From positions 31,513-95,512 of the forward strand of contig JAKSLR010000006.1 of assembly GCA_024401095.1 (NCBI GenBank): DNA of 64,000 nt, in the 5' to 3' direction. This document shows, in pieces, positions 39,224 through 48,941 of the stretch. Numbering within the stretch: the first letter of the stretch is position 1; every line of letters starts with the position of its first letter. Position numbers and translations under genes: made by a program. The stretch is from Bacteroidaceae bacterium. Its GTDB lineage: Bacteria; Bacteroidota; Bacteroidia; Bacteroidales; Bacteroidaceae. The notes beneath the pieces are model-generated. The model did not search any database. It was not told the origin of the DNA and saw only the letters and a program-made list of their open reading frames with translations.

Positions 39224-41419
39224 TTATTCTACCACCACCTTTACGGTCTGGTCGCCTACTCTTACCAGAATGTCTCCAGCCTCAAGGAAACGGGTACCTT
39301 CTGCGTCTACATAAGAGAAATCTTTAGCTACATCTATATCCCATGTAAATACTTTGGTTTCACCCGGCTGAATTTCTGCCTTTTCAAAGTACCGAAGTTC
39401 CTTCATAGGACGAGTGATGCTGCAGGCAGGATCTGTAATATACCAATGTACGGTTTCTTTTCCTGCGCGTTTTCCCATGTTGGTCACGCTGATTTCTGCT
39501 TTTAGTTTTCCGTCTACAGCAACCTTCTCTGCAGAAACTTTCAAGGTTCCGTACTTGTAGGTTGTATAGCTGAGGCCGTAACCAAACGGATACATTGGCT
39601 CAACGGTTACGTCTTGATAGAAGCCCTGGGTACCCTTACGTGCAGGATTGCGGCGGTTGTAATAAATAGGAATCTGTCCACTGGTATAAGGGAAGGTAGC
39701 GCAGAGCTTTCCGCTAGGATTTACCTTGCCGTTTAATACTTTTGCTATTGGTGTACCACCGCTGATACCTGGTTGCCAAGCTTCAAGAATTGCTGCAGTG
39801 TGAGGTTCCATGCCTGATAATTCCAAAGGGCGGCCGTTGTTTAATACCAGAACAACAGGTTTGCCTGTCTTGGCAACAGTTTCTAACAGGTCACGCTGAA
39901 TCTGAGGAAGAAGGATGGTAGAACGTGAGGCATTCTCTCCGCTCCATGCTTGCTTTTCTCCTAAACAGAGTACCACGACATCCGAAGCGTTGGCTACGCG
40001 AACGGCATCATTGAACCCAGACTTGTCTTCACCGTCGAAGTCGCATCCCTGTGCATAGTTAATGAAGGCATCTGGGAATTCTGCGGTCATGGCATCCATG
40101 ATGGTGGTAACATCCTCATCATGTCCATGTCCTAACCAGCTTCCTAATAAATCATGCTGGTTCTTGACCATAGGGCCAATCAAGCCAATGCGTTTAACAC
40201 CTTCCAAAGGTAAGATTGAATTGTTGTTTTTCAGCAAAACCATAGTTTCCTCTGCCGCTTTCTCTGCGGTTTCCTTGGAAGAAGCTAACAGGATTCTCTC
40301 ATTCTCCTGTACATCAGGAGTATATGGGTTTTCAAACAATCCTAGACGGAATTTTACGCGCAGGACACGTCGTACAGCCTCATCAATTACTTTGACATCC
40401 AGCTTTCCGTCTGCAACCAATTGCTCCATGTTCTTGATGTATACTCCATCGGTCATATCCATATCCACACCGGCAGTGAGTGCATTCAGGGCAGCTTCTG
40501 CAGGATTAGCAGCATTTCCTTGATTTATCAGCTGTTCTACAGCGCCCCAATCGGATACAATGAAACCATCGAACTTCCACATGTCTCTCAAAATGGTATT
40601 CATGGTATAGGAATTAGCCGATGCAGGAACACCGCTGATATCATTGAATGCACTCATTAACGTCTGTGCACCTGCCTTAACTGCAGCCTCGTATGGAGGT
40701 AGATAAGTATCCCAAAGGCTCTGGTCTGATATTTCTGAATAAACATAGTCACGTCCAGCTTCGCTCGCGCCATAGCCTACAAAATGCTTCAGGCAACTTG
40801 CTACCTTTTTGTCGCTGGTCAGATTATCTCCCTGGAAACCTTTTACGGCAGCTACGGCAAACTGAGCGGCAGTATAAGGGTCTTCGCCGGAACCTTCTGC
40901 AATTCTGCCCCATCGGGCATCACGCGCTACGTCAATCATAGGTGCGAAAACCCAATCCACACCTGCCTGACGTGCTTCCTGAGCTGCTACTGCAGTACAT
41001 GCTTCCAGCATGCTAGGATCCCAGCTGCAGGCCATTGCCAAAGGAATAGGGTAGATGGTACGATATCCGTGAATCACATCGTAGCCGTAGATGACAGGAA
41101 TACCTAGGCGAGTTTCTTCAATGGCTTTTTTCTGAAATTCATTGCGCACCTTAATGTCTTCGCTCATGAAAATCACAGAACCAATCATCGGGTTCAGTGG
41201 AACGGGGTTCATGCCCTCATTATTGTTGATGTTGTCGTTCTCTCCCAAGCATTGCTGGGAAATCTGATAGATTTTCTCTTCCAGTGTCATGCGGCTTAAC
41301 AGATCTTCCACACGATCTTCAATTGAAGCACTCGCATCTTTATAGACTAGTTTATCTCCGCTATTGCACGCACATAGCAATCCACCTATAAAAGCTGTAA
41401 TTAGAAAAAGTTTTTTCAT
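39224..41419 (-). CDS. GH3 beta-glucosidase, BglX-like lipoprotein
   Basis: 731 aa. Lipoprotein-type signal (GGLLCACNS, Cys16/Cys18), GH3 N-terminal TIM barrel (about 30-380), GH3 C-terminal domain and fibronectin III-like C-terminus (about 630-731). Nucleophile Asp290 in GFIVSDWGAVE. KHFVGYGASEAG and GRDYVY binding motifs are conserved. Length and order match periplasmic BglX. Probably hydrolyses beta-glucosides outside the cytoplasm; linkage specificity cannot be read. Confidence 0.92.
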   Translation of the reverse strand: MKKLFLITAFIGGLLCACNSGDKLVYKDASASIEDRVEDLLSRMTLEEKIYQISQQCLGENDNINNNEGMNPVPLNPMIGSVIFMSEDIKVRNEFQKKAIEETRLGIPVIYGYDVIHGYRTIYPIPLAMACSWDPSMLEACTAVAAQEARQAGVDWVFAPMIDVARDARWGRIAEGSGEDPYTAAQFAVAAVKGFQGDNLTSDKKVASCLKHFVGYGASEAGRDYVYSEISDQSLWDTYLPPYEAAVKAGAQTLMSAFNDISGVPASANSYTMNTILRDMWKFDGFIVSDWGAVEQLINQGNAANPAEAALNALTAGVDMDMTDGVYIKNMEQLVADGKLDVKVIDEAVRRVLRVKFRLGLFENPYTPDVQENERILLASSKETAEKAAEETMVLLKNNNSILPLEGVKRIGLIGPMVKNQHDLLGSWLGHGHDEDVTTIMDAMTAEFPDAFINYAQGCDFDGEDKSGFNDAVRVANASDVVVLCLGEKQAWSGENASRSTILLPQIQRDLLETVAKTGKPVVLVLNNGRPLELSGMEPHTAAILEAWQPGISGGTPIAKVLNGKVNPSGKLCATFPYTSGQIPIYYNRRNPARKGTQGFYQDVTVEPMYPFGYGLSYTTYKYGTLKVSAEKVAVDGKLKAEISVTNMGKRAGKETVHWYITDPACSITRPMKELRYFEKAEIQPGETKVFTWDIDVAKDFSYVDAEGTRFLEAGDILVRVGDQTVKVVVE

Positions 41420-41471
41420 ATTTGTATGTTTTTATGTTTTTATTTATCGCGTATTTTCTATTATTCGGCGA

Positions 41472-41479
41472 TAAAGATA
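41472..41479 (-). promoter_or_regulatory. -7 box of the GH3-symporter unit
   Basis: TATCTTTA on the minus strand (one mismatch), 52 nt before the GH3 ATG. Confidence 0.45.
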
Positions 41480-41537
41480 GCCTTTTTTTCTGAGTTTTTT
41501 GCGAATTGAAATAGATTTGCTTTGACGTACTATAAAA

Positions 41538-41985
41538 AAGTTTTGGGTAAAAAATACCCAACACCTATCATAAATCGTTTAAATGATTGAAAATTAATAG
41601 GAAAAGTATGATAGGTGTTTGCCTAACACCTATCATAACACCTATCACAACACCTATCATGAGATCTCAGATTCAGACGATAGCAAGATGAATAAAGCTG
41701 CTAATAATTGATGGTGCTTTCTTTTCCAATGAGATTTCTATTGGGAATGCTGTTGCTCTGGTTGCCTTTCTTGATTTTTTAGGGAAAAATCGGGAAAAAC
41801 ATCGTGGAAAAAAGAGAAAAAGCGGGTGTTAATGCCGAAGGAAAATAGTAAAATGCTGTGATAGGTGTATGATAGGTGTTGTGATAGGTGTTTATCCAAC
41901 ACCTATCACAACTATGTGTTTAAAAGTCAATGTATTAACGTATATTGTGATAGGTGTTGGGTGTTTTTTGCAAAAAACTTTTTCT
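41538..41985. repeat. intergenic repeat block, ten copies of ACACCTATCA in both orientations
   Basis: The 10-mer occurs forward at 41561, 41626, 41638, 41650 and 41899, and inverted at 41609, 41859, 41870, 41882 and 41948. Two clusters have 11-12 bp periods (41626-41659; 41859-41891). The outermost copies lie in imperfect inverted repeats of about 35 bp (41535-41571 and 41948-41985) sharing an AAAAAGTTTT...CCCAACACCTATCA core. Between the clusters are about 200 bp of unique AT-rich sequence with no credible ORF. Could be a small non-autonomous mobile element, a protein-binding array or a structured RNA. Confidence 0.85.
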
Positions 41986-42030
41986 TGATTTTATCATAGC
42001 TTATCATAGACATTCATCACTACTTAAGCC

Positions 42031-42099
42031 AAAAAAAGTCCGTAAGGGCGGACTGCTTTGTCCGTCCTTACGGACTGGCTTGTCCGACTAGACGGACAA
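42031..42099 (-). ncRNA. candidate small RNA or terminator pair (two hairpins)
   Basis: A 17-bp hairpin (42037-42053 with 42060-42076, one G-U) carries a run of Ts on the minus-strand side, and a 7-bp hairpin (42080-42086 with 42093-42099) shares the GTCCG motif. On the minus strand a weak -7 box (AACCTTTG, 42102-42109) lies just upstream, so a transcript of about 70 nt ending at the T tract is possible. It could instead be a barrier shielding GH3 from transcription out of the regulator region. Confidence 0.35.
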
Positions 42100-42171
42100 T
42101 GCAAAGGTTTGCAGTTGTTTTTTTTGTAAAAAAAAAGAAGGATTGGGCTATAGTAAATAATGGAAATGGTG

Positions 42172-42179
42172 TATATTTG
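42172..42179 (+). promoter_or_regulatory. -7 box of the SusR-like regulator gene
   Basis: TATATTTG, 24 nt before the ATG at 42204. Confidence 0.55.
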
Positions 42180-42203
42180 CATTCAGAACCTAATCTATAG
42201 ATA

Positions 42204-43853
42204 ATGAAGAATCGTGTGTTATGCTTGTTTTGCCTGTTTTGGGGCTGTATATCCATGGCCAGTTCCCAGGGATTGAATTCGATATTCAGGCGTCTTGATG
42301 AGGCCATAGATAATCGCCCGAAGTATATATCGGAGAAGGAAAAGGTTTTGGATGAAATGCGATCTAGAGCTTCTTATGCATCGGGAAAAGAAAAATTTGA
42401 TTTATATGTAAATCTCTTCAATGAATATAGGGTGTTCAAGGCTGATTCTGCATTCCATTATGGTGTATTGTGTGAGGAGTTAGCAAAAGAGCATAATAAT
42501 AAGGAAGAGTTACAGTGTTCTCAAATCTTGAAAGCTGTTAGTTTAGGTATTTTGGGAATGTACAATGAGGCGCGGGTCTTATTAGATTCATTGAGTTCTA
42601 TTTATCCATCGAATAGGGTGTTGTATTACACCACATTGACCGATGTCATATCTTGGCAAAGTGAGTTTGTTAATAATCAAGATGTCAAGCAGGAGTATAT
42701 CAAACAGAGTGAAATGTACCGGGATTCTTTGGTTGCAGTAACCGACAATAAATTATTCCGGAATCATAATCAGGCTATCAGACTTGTAAGGTCTGATGTG
42801 AAGCAGGCTAAAGTCTTATCTCTTTCTACTTTTAAATCATTGCCAGAAAATCATGATTCCGTCCGATATGTAACCAATGAACTGGCTATTATTTATAGAA
42901 TGGAAGAGAAGCGAGACTCTTGTGAATACTATTATGCACTTTCTGCCATTTCGGATATGGAGCATGGCGTTAGAGAGCATTCTTCTCTGATAAACTTGAC
43001 TATCATGTTATATGAAGATGGTGATATTGACAGGGCATATAAATACATGAACCAATGTTTTGCAGATGCATCGGACTGTAATGCCACTCTTCGTACATTG
43101 GAGATGTCCAAAATGATGCCACAGATCCTAGAGGCTTATCAGAAGAAAAACCGGGCGAACCAGCGTATCTTATCTGCTATTTCTCTTATCATGCTGCTCT
43201 TGGCTCTTGTTATCGCAGTTGACTGGCTGAGAATTCATCGGTATAGCCGGAAACTGCGTGCAGCTCAGAAAGACATTTTGGTGATAAATGATAATCTCAA
43301 GAGGGCGAATGAAAAATTGGAAAGAAGCCTTCAGAAAGAAAAGACGATTCGCATGAATCTGGAGGAAAGCAACTGTATCAAAGATACGTATCTGGCTAAT
43401 TACATGCGTGATTGTTCTTGCTTTATTGATAAACTGGATAACTACAGGAAGAGCCTCCAGCAGCTGGCCATGCGTAATAATACGGAAAAGCTTTTTGATG
43501 CGATTCGTTCTACGGAATTTATAGATAAGGAAATAGATAATTTCTACAAAGGTTTCGATGAAACATTCTTAAGTGTCTTCCCTACGTTTGTGGAAGAGTT
43601 TAATAAATTGTTGACTCCAGAGAGTCGCATTGTTCCTTCTGGGCCAAAGCGTTTGACTACAGAATTGAGAATCTTTGCCCTGATCAGATTGGGCATAACA
43701 GACTCTAATGATATAGCTTCTTTTCTTCGCTACAGTGTGAAGACTATTTACAATTATAGAACAAAAGTTAGGAACCAAGCCTTGGGAAATCGCAATGAAT
43801 TAGAAGAAAAACTCAAGGAAATAGGCATAGAAACGGAAGAAACCAATTCCTAA
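42204..43853 (+). CDS. SusR-like membrane-spanning transcriptional regulator (DUF6377-type)
   Basis: 549 aa. Signal peptide (about 22 residues), a TPR-like periplasmic sensor region (about 25-320), one membrane helix at about 326-343, a cytoplasmic coiled coil (about 350-395) and a C-terminal helix-turn-helix domain with TELRIFALIRLGITDSNDIA and SVKTIYNYRTKVRN, resembling LuxR-type binding domains. This layout matches SusR of the starch system, which senses sugar in the periplasm and activates adjacent susC. It precedes SusC in the same direction and is separated by its own terminator. Confidence 0.82.
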   Translation: MKNRVLCLFCLFWGCISMASSQGLNSIFRRLDEAIDNRPKYISEKEKVLDEMRSRASYASGKEKFDLYVNLFNEYRVFKADSAFHYGVLCEELAKEHNNKEELQCSQILKAVSLGILGMYNEARVLLDSLSSIYPSNRVLYYTTLTDVISWQSEFVNNQDVKQEYIKQSEMYRDSLVAVTDNKLFRNHNQAIRLVRSDVKQAKVLSLSTFKSLPENHDSVRYVTNELAIIYRMEEKRDSCEYYYALSAISDMEHGVREHSSLINLTIMLYEDGDIDRAYKYMNQCFADASDCNATLRTLEMSKMMPQILEAYQKKNRANQRILSAISLIMLLLALVIAVDWLRIHRYSRKLRAAQKDILVINDNLKRANEKLERSLQKEKTIRMNLEESNCIKDTYLANYMRDCSCFIDKLDNYRKSLQQLAMRNNTEKLFDAIRSTEFIDKEIDNFYKGFDETFLSVFPTFVEEFNKLLTPESRIVPSGPKRLTTELRIFALIRLGITDSNDIASFLRYSVKTIYNYRTKVRNQALGNRNELEEKLKEIGIETEETNS

Positions 43854-43868
43854 ATCACTCCTTTTTTT

Positions 43869-43905
43869 ATGAGCGCTATAGAACTTATAGTGCTCATTTT
43901 CTTTT
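43869..43905 (+). terminator. terminator of the regulator gene
   Basis: ATGAGCGCTATA at 43869-43880 pairs with TATAGTGCTCAT at 43886-43897, followed by a T-rich tract. Confidence 0.75.
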
Positions 43906-43967
43906 ATATAGCATTTCTTTTCTACTCCTTTTTTTATTCCTCAGAAAAAAACAGTTCATATTTCGTC

Positions 43968-43975
43968 TATTTTTG
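43968..43975 (+). promoter_or_regulatory. -7 box of the susCD unit
   Basis: TATTTTTG about 180 nt before the SusC start, giving a long leader. A short hairpin (CCACAA/TTGTGG, 43979-43999) follows directly. Confidence 0.5.
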
Positions 43976-44071
43976 CATCCACAATCATCGAGGTTGTGGA
44001 TTTACCTTAAAATAAGCGAAAAAGAAAAGCATGTGTTTATACAGTTATTATAGGTTAGGTTAAGATTGTAG

Positions 44072-44106
44072 GGCCATATCTTTGTAGTGCATACAAAGAT
44101 GTGGCC
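44072..44106 (+). promoter_or_regulatory. 15-bp hairpin in the SusC leader
   Basis: 44072-44086 pairs completely with 44092-44106 (one G-U) around a 5-nt loop, about 52 nt before the SusC ATG. There is no T tract, so it is not an intrinsic terminator. Each arm contains a TTTGTA/TACAAA box. It could be an operator for the regulator or an RNA structure controlling translation. Confidence 0.5.
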
Positions 44107-44157
44107 TGCTTATTCTGAAATTTGAACCAAATTATTGTTAACTTAAAATATCTACTT

Positions 44158-47154
44158 ATGTGTAAAAACCTTTTATCAAAAAGATTGCTCTCGCTTGCGT
44201 TTGCATTCTTAATGACAGTGGTTGCCATGGCGCAGATTACTGTCACTGGTAATGTAAAGGATGAGGCCGGTGAACCTATCATTGGTGCTAACGTCCTGGT
44301 AAAGGGTACTACAAATGGTACAATTACTGATTTCGATGGTAATTATACCGTTTCAAATGTACCTAGTAATGCAACATTGGTTTTCTCTTATGTGGGCTAT
44401 AAGGAACAAGAGATTGCCGTTGCTGGGAAAAAATCAATCAATGTGACTTTAAAAGAAGATTCAGAGCTTTTGGAGGACGTTGTTGTAGTTGGTTACGCAG
44501 TGGGTTCTAAGAGAACCATTTCAGGTGCTGTGGACCGCGTGAAGAAGGAGGACCTTAATAAGGGTGTTGTTACCAATGCGGCTGATGCACTCAAGGGAAA
44601 GTCTGCTGGTGTAGTCATTACTTCATCTGGTGGTGACCCTATGGGCCCTACAAACATTCGTATCCGCGGTACCTCTTCTTTGTCTGGTGGTAATGACCCA
44701 TTGGTTATCATCGATGGTGTATTTGCTGACATGACTGTCATGAACACTTTGGCTCCAAGTGATATTGAGAGCATGACCATCTTGAAGGATGCTTCAGAAA
44801 CAGCACAGTATGGTTCTCGTGGCGCTGCCGGTGTCATCGTGGTTACTACTACCAAGGGTAAGAATGGTTTTGCAAACATTGAGTATAATGGTCAGTTTGG
44901 TGTGAACAGAGTATTCAAGAACATTGAGATGATGAGCGCAGATCAGTACCGCCAAGAAGCTAAGGCTTTGGGCATTGCATTTACCGACTTAGGTGCTAAT
45001 ACGAATTGGTTGGATGCAATCGAGCGAAACGGCATTACTCAGAATCATAATGTTTCTTTCACTCAGGGCAATGAAAACGGAAACATGCGTGCATCTGTTG
45101 GCGTTATCCAGCAGCAAGGTGCTTTGAAGAATTCTGACATGATCAACTATACTGCGAAATTAGATGCTCAGCAATACGCTTTCAACAAGAAGTTGAAGCT
45201 GGAGTTGGGTGTATTGGCTAGCCAGCGTGATGGTAAGCAGCAGTATGATATGCAGAAGATGTTCTATTCTGCAGCAGCATATAACCCTACTTATCCTACT
45301 CATAAGAATGCAGATGGCCGTTGGGATGAGGACCTGTTGGCTAACGAAATCTATAACCCACTGGGTCAGACTGAAATCAAGAATGACTATTTGGTAGGTT
45401 CTATCAATGTACATGGCAAGGCTACTTGGACTATTCTGGAGGGTTTGACTTTGAGCGGTTTCGGTAGCTATACTAATATGAATATCGACTTGAAGCGTTA
45501 TTTACCAAACGACATCCGTCAGGGTGAGCTGAACGGAAACGGTTGGGCTTATCTGAACCACATGAACCGTAAGGATATCATGGGTAACGTTCAGTTGAAC
45601 TATTCTAAGGATTTGGCTAAGCATCATATCGATGCTATGGCTGTAGTCGAAGGACAGAAGTATGATACTTTCACCTTTGTCACTCAGGCTAAGGGATTTG
45701 AAACTAATGAGCTGGGTTACAATAACCTGCAGGGTGGTGCTAATGTAGCATGGGGTAACAATACAAGTGCAGCATCTGACTACACAATCGCTTCTTACAT
45801 GTTCCGTTTGAACTATATGTTCAACAACAAGTACATCGCTACCGTTAACATGCGTGCCGATGGATCTTCAAAGTTGGGTGCAAACCACAAGTGGGGTTAC
45901 TTCCCTTCTGCTTCTTTGGCATGGGTAATGAGCAACGAGAGCTTTATCAAGAATATCCGTTCTATCGATAACTTGAAGCTTCGTGCCAGCTATGGTGTTA
46001 CCGGTAATCAGGATGCTATTTCTCCTTATAACTCTCTGTCACTCTATTCTCCAAATGGTGTGACTACAGTGGGTGGTTCAAATGTAACTACTTATGCTAT
46101 CAACTCAAACCCTAATCCAGATTTGCAGTGGGAGGTTAAGAAGACTTTCGACGTAGGTGCTGACTTAGGTATGTTCGGTGGTCGTTTGAACGTGACTTTA
46201 GACTGGTATACTTCTAAGACTTCTAAGTTGTTGTACAACTATACCGTACCTGTTCCTCCTTTTGTATATACTACTTTATTGGCAAACATGGGTGAGATGA
46301 CTAACTCCGGTTTGGAATTGGCTGTTCGTGGTGATATCGTAAAGACTAAGGATTTCACTTTCAACATGGGTGCTAACGTTTCTTTCCAGAAGAACACATT
46401 GACCAGTCTGTCTGGTACTTACAACGGACAAGAACTGACTACCTCTGAGCATATCGCTGTGGCAAATATCAATGCTGCAGGTTTGACTCAGAACACAGGT
46501 GTCACTTATCTGATTGAGGGTCAACCTATCGGTACATTCTACCTGCCTCATTTCACAGGTTTCGCCGGTGACGGGCAGTATGGTTTGGAAGATGTGAACA
46601 ACGATGGTAAGATTGACACTGGTGATAATGGTGACCGTAAGATTGCTGGTCAGGCTATTCCTAAGGCATACTTGGGTATGGACATGAACTTTAAATATAA
46701 GAACTGGGATTTGGCAATGCAGTTCAATGGTGCATTCGGCCATAAGATTTACAATGGTACCGGAATGACTTATTCAAACTACAACAACTTCCCAACTTAT
46801 AACTTGCTGGCTGATGCAGGCAGTCATAATGGCGGTAAGGGTATTCGTGATATCCAGATTTCTGACTACTGGTTGGAGAAGGGTGATTACGTAAACTTTG
46901 AGTACATTACTCTGGGCTACAACCTGACAAAGGATATGTTGAAGAGCAATGTCATCGAGAATATCCGTATCTCTTTGTCTTGCAACAATGTAGCAACATT
47001 CACTGGTTACAGCGGCTTGACTCCATTGATTAATTCTGCAAGTTTAGTCCGCCAAAATGAAGGTACTACCACTTATGGTACTTTGGGTGTTGATGATAAG
47101 CGAATTTATCCATTAACCCGTACTTTCTCACTGTCAGTAGGTATCAAGTTCTAA
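44158..47154 (+). CDS. SusC/RagA-family TonB-dependent outer-membrane transporter
   Basis: About 998 aa. The frame is open from 44122, but the ATG at 44158 places the signal peptide (ends near VAMAQ) at the N-terminus. Order: carboxypeptidase-regulatory-like domain (about 24-100, ITVTGNVKDEAGEPIIGANV), TonB box region (LEDVVVVGYA), plug (about 115-230) and 22-stranded barrel ending in SLSVGIKF. Imports oligosaccharides with its SusD partner. Followed by SusD after 29 nt. Confidence 0.96.
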   Translation: MCKNLLSKRLLSLAFAFLMTVVAMAQITVTGNVKDEAGEPIIGANVLVKGTTNGTITDFDGNYTVSNVPSNATLVFSYVGYKEQEIAVAGKKSINVTLKEDSELLEDVVVVGYAVGSKRTISGAVDRVKKEDLNKGVVTNAADALKGKSAGVVITSSGGDPMGPTNIRIRGTSSLSGGNDPLVIIDGVFADMTVMNTLAPSDIESMTILKDASETAQYGSRGAAGVIVVTTTKGKNGFANIEYNGQFGVNRVFKNIEMMSADQYRQEAKALGIAFTDLGANTNWLDAIERNGITQNHNVSFTQGNENGNMRASVGVIQQQGALKNSDMINYTAKLDAQQYAFNKKLKLELGVLASQRDGKQQYDMQKMFYSAAAYNPTYPTHKNADGRWDEDLLANEIYNPLGQTEIKNDYLVGSINVHGKATWTILEGLTLSGFGSYTNMNIDLKRYLPNDIRQGELNGNGWAYLNHMNRKDIMGNVQLNYSKDLAKHHIDAMAVVEGQKYDTFTFVTQAKGFETNELGYNNLQGGANVAWGNNTSAASDYTIASYMFRLNYMFNNKYIATVNMRADGSSKLGANHKWGYFPSASLAWVMSNESFIKNIRSIDNLKLRASYGVTGNQDAISPYNSLSLYSPNGVTTVGGSNVTTYAINSNPNPDLQWEVKKTFDVGADLGMFGGRLNVTLDWYTSKTSKLLYNYTVPVPPFVYTTLLANMGEMTNSGLELAVRGDIVKTKDFTFNMGANVSFQKNTLTSLSGTYNGQELTTSEHIAVANINAAGLTQNTGVTYLIEGQPIGTFYLPHFTGFAGDGQYGLEDVNNDGKIDTGDNGDRKIAGQAIPKAYLGMDMNFKYKNWDLAMQFNGAFGHKIYNGTGMTYSNYNNFPTYNLLADAGSHNGGKGIRDIQISDYWLEKGDYVNFEYITLGYNLTKDMLKSNVIENIRISLSCNNVATFTGYSGLTPLINSASLVRQNEGTTTYGTLGVDDKRIYPLTRTFSLSVGIKF

Positions 47155-47183
47155 ATCGTTAAACAAACTAATACAGAAAATAT

Positions 47184-48899
47184 ATGAAAAGATATATATT
47201 CGGTGCAATGCTTTTCAGCACAGCATTTTTGGCAAGCTGTTCTTTGGATGAGGATCCTAAGAGCTCGCTGAGCGAAGAGCAGGCTTTTGCCAATCCTACA
47301 TTGACCTACGTGAACTCCGTAGCTAATGTATATTCATCTATCAGCAACGGATGGTATGGTAATACTGATAACATTCACTGTCTGAATGAGTTCACTTCTG
47401 ACCAGACTATGCTTCCAGGACGACAGGGCGACTGGGTCGATGGTGGTAAATGGCAGAATCTGTTCTTGCACAACTTCGGTCCTTCTGTCGATGTATACGC
47501 TACTGTATGGAACCATATCTATGGTATCGTTGGTAAGTGTAATTCAAATATCGATTATCTGAAGAGCCTGGATGAGAACGCCAATGCACAGTACATTGCT
47601 GAGCTTCGTGCACTTCGTGCCTTGTATTATTATAATGCTTGCGACTTGTTCGCTAATGTGCCTATCGTTGAGTCTTCTAAGCAGAGTATCAGCGATGTGA
47701 AGCAAGCTTCTCGTAAAGAGGTATTCGATTTCGTAGTAAAGGAATTGACAGAGGTTCTTCCTAATCTGTCTAATCAGAGCTGCGTTTCAGAAACCAGTAC
47801 ATTGTACGGACGTGTAAACAAGGCAACTGCTTACATGTGCCTGGCGAAGATGGCTATCAATGCTCCAGTATTCACAACTAATATAACCGATGCATCTTCA
47901 CTGAATATGTTGGTTGGTGGCGATAAGAGTGGTGCTGCCAAGGCTACTGCTGAAGTAGGTGATGCTGTATCTGCTGCAGGTAAGAGCATCATGATGACTG
48001 TAGATGGTACTTCTCGTAACGCATGGGCTACTGCTGTATATTGCGTAGAGCAATTGGAAGATATGGGCTATCGCTTGCAAGATAGCTATGCTCAGAACTT
48101 TGCTGTTGCAAACTCAACTTCTGTGGAGAACATCTGGATTCGCCCTAATGATGACAAGAAGTACATGCTTTGGGATGCTAACTTGATGCGCTCTTTGCAT
48201 TACAACCATGCAGGTGGTATGGGTTACTCTGGCTGGAATGGTGCTTGTGCTACTACCCGTGCCATGGAAGTTATGGGTTATGAGACTGCAGAACAAGATC
48301 CACGTTTGGCTATCAACTATTATACTGGTACAGATTATCTGGCAGATACTGGCGTTTTGGTTGGCGATGGTGCTACCACTAAGACCTTGGAATACACTCC
48401 TTGGGATGCTGTGGTTGATTTTGGCGAAGGTTCTGATGCTCATGCTGTAAAATGTGCTGGCGCACGTTTCAAGAAATATGAATACGATAAGACTTCTACT
48501 ATTCAGGGTTGTATGAATAATGACTTTGTTATCTGGCGTTATGGTGATGCACTCTTGATTAAGGCCGAGGCTAACTATCGTCTGGGTAATGCTGATTTGG
48601 CTTTGAATCAGTTGAATCAGGTTCGTTTGCGTGCAGGTGCTGAAGCAAAAACTAGCATTGACTATAATACAATTCTGGATGAGCGTATGATTGAGTTGGC
48701 ATGGGAAGGTGTCCGCCGTCAGGACCAGGTTCGTTTCGGTACATTTACAGAGCCTACTCGTGACCGTTTCGTCGGTGTTCACCATAATGGAGCTGCTGGT
48801 GATTATGTAGTTGATAATACGGGTTATACCAATGTGTATCCAATCCCACAATCTGTTTTGGATTTGAATACAAATTTGAAGCAGAATCCGGGTTATTAA
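47184..48899 (+). CDS. SusD/RagB-family glycan-binding lipoprotein
   Basis: 571 aa. Lipobox FLASC with acceptor Cys19. TPR-like SusD fold, with the characteristic AELRALRALYYYNACDLFANVPIV and C-terminal ERMIELAWEGVRRQDQVRFG. Acts as a lid on SusC, capturing glycan at the surface. The paralog branch cannot be assigned to a specific substrate from sequence alone. Confidence 0.95.
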   Translation: MKRYIFGAMLFSTAFLASCSLDEDPKSSLSEEQAFANPTLTYVNSVANVYSSISNGWYGNTDNIHCLNEFTSDQTMLPGRQGDWVDGGKWQNLFLHNFGPSVDVYATVWNHIYGIVGKCNSNIDYLKSLDENANAQYIAELRALRALYYYNACDLFANVPIVESSKQSISDVKQASRKEVFDFVVKELTEVLPNLSNQSCVSETSTLYGRVNKATAYMCLAKMAINAPVFTTNITDASSLNMLVGGDKSGAAKATAEVGDAVSAAGKSIMMTVDGTSRNAWATAVYCVEQLEDMGYRLQDSYAQNFAVANSTSVENIWIRPNDDKKYMLWDANLMRSLHYNHAGGMGYSGWNGACATTRAMEVMGYETAEQDPRLAINYYTGTDYLADTGVLVGDGATTKTLEYTPWDAVVDFGEGSDAHAVKCAGARFKKYEYDKTSTIQGCMNNDFVIWRYGDALLIKAEANYRLGNADLALNQLNQVRLRAGAEAKTSIDYNTILDERMIELAWEGVRRQDQVRFGTFTEPTRDRFVGVHHNGAAGDYVVDNTGYTNVYPIPQSVLDLNTNLKQNPGY

Positions 48900-48904
48900 A
48901 TTTG

Positions 48905-48941
48905 AAAAAAGTCCGGCACCTTCCGTGTCGGGCTTTTTTCT
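48905..48941 (+). terminator. terminator between SusD and glycosidase genes
   Basis: Hairpin GTCCGGCAC/GTGTCGGGC flanked by A and T tracts, 6 nt after the SusD stop. No strong promoter is visible in the 50 nt before the next gene, so readthrough probably sets the level of the downstream enzymes. Confidence 0.7.

Noticed and set aside
41561..41660. CRISPR-like array
   Set aside because: Repeat units are 10-12 bp with 1-2 bp between them and occur in both orientations, so there are no spacers and no cas genes.
48114..48851. 245-codon antisense ORF within SusD
   Set aside because: SusD is intact; the antisense product is S/T/I-rich without a recognisable domain, and no promoter supports it.
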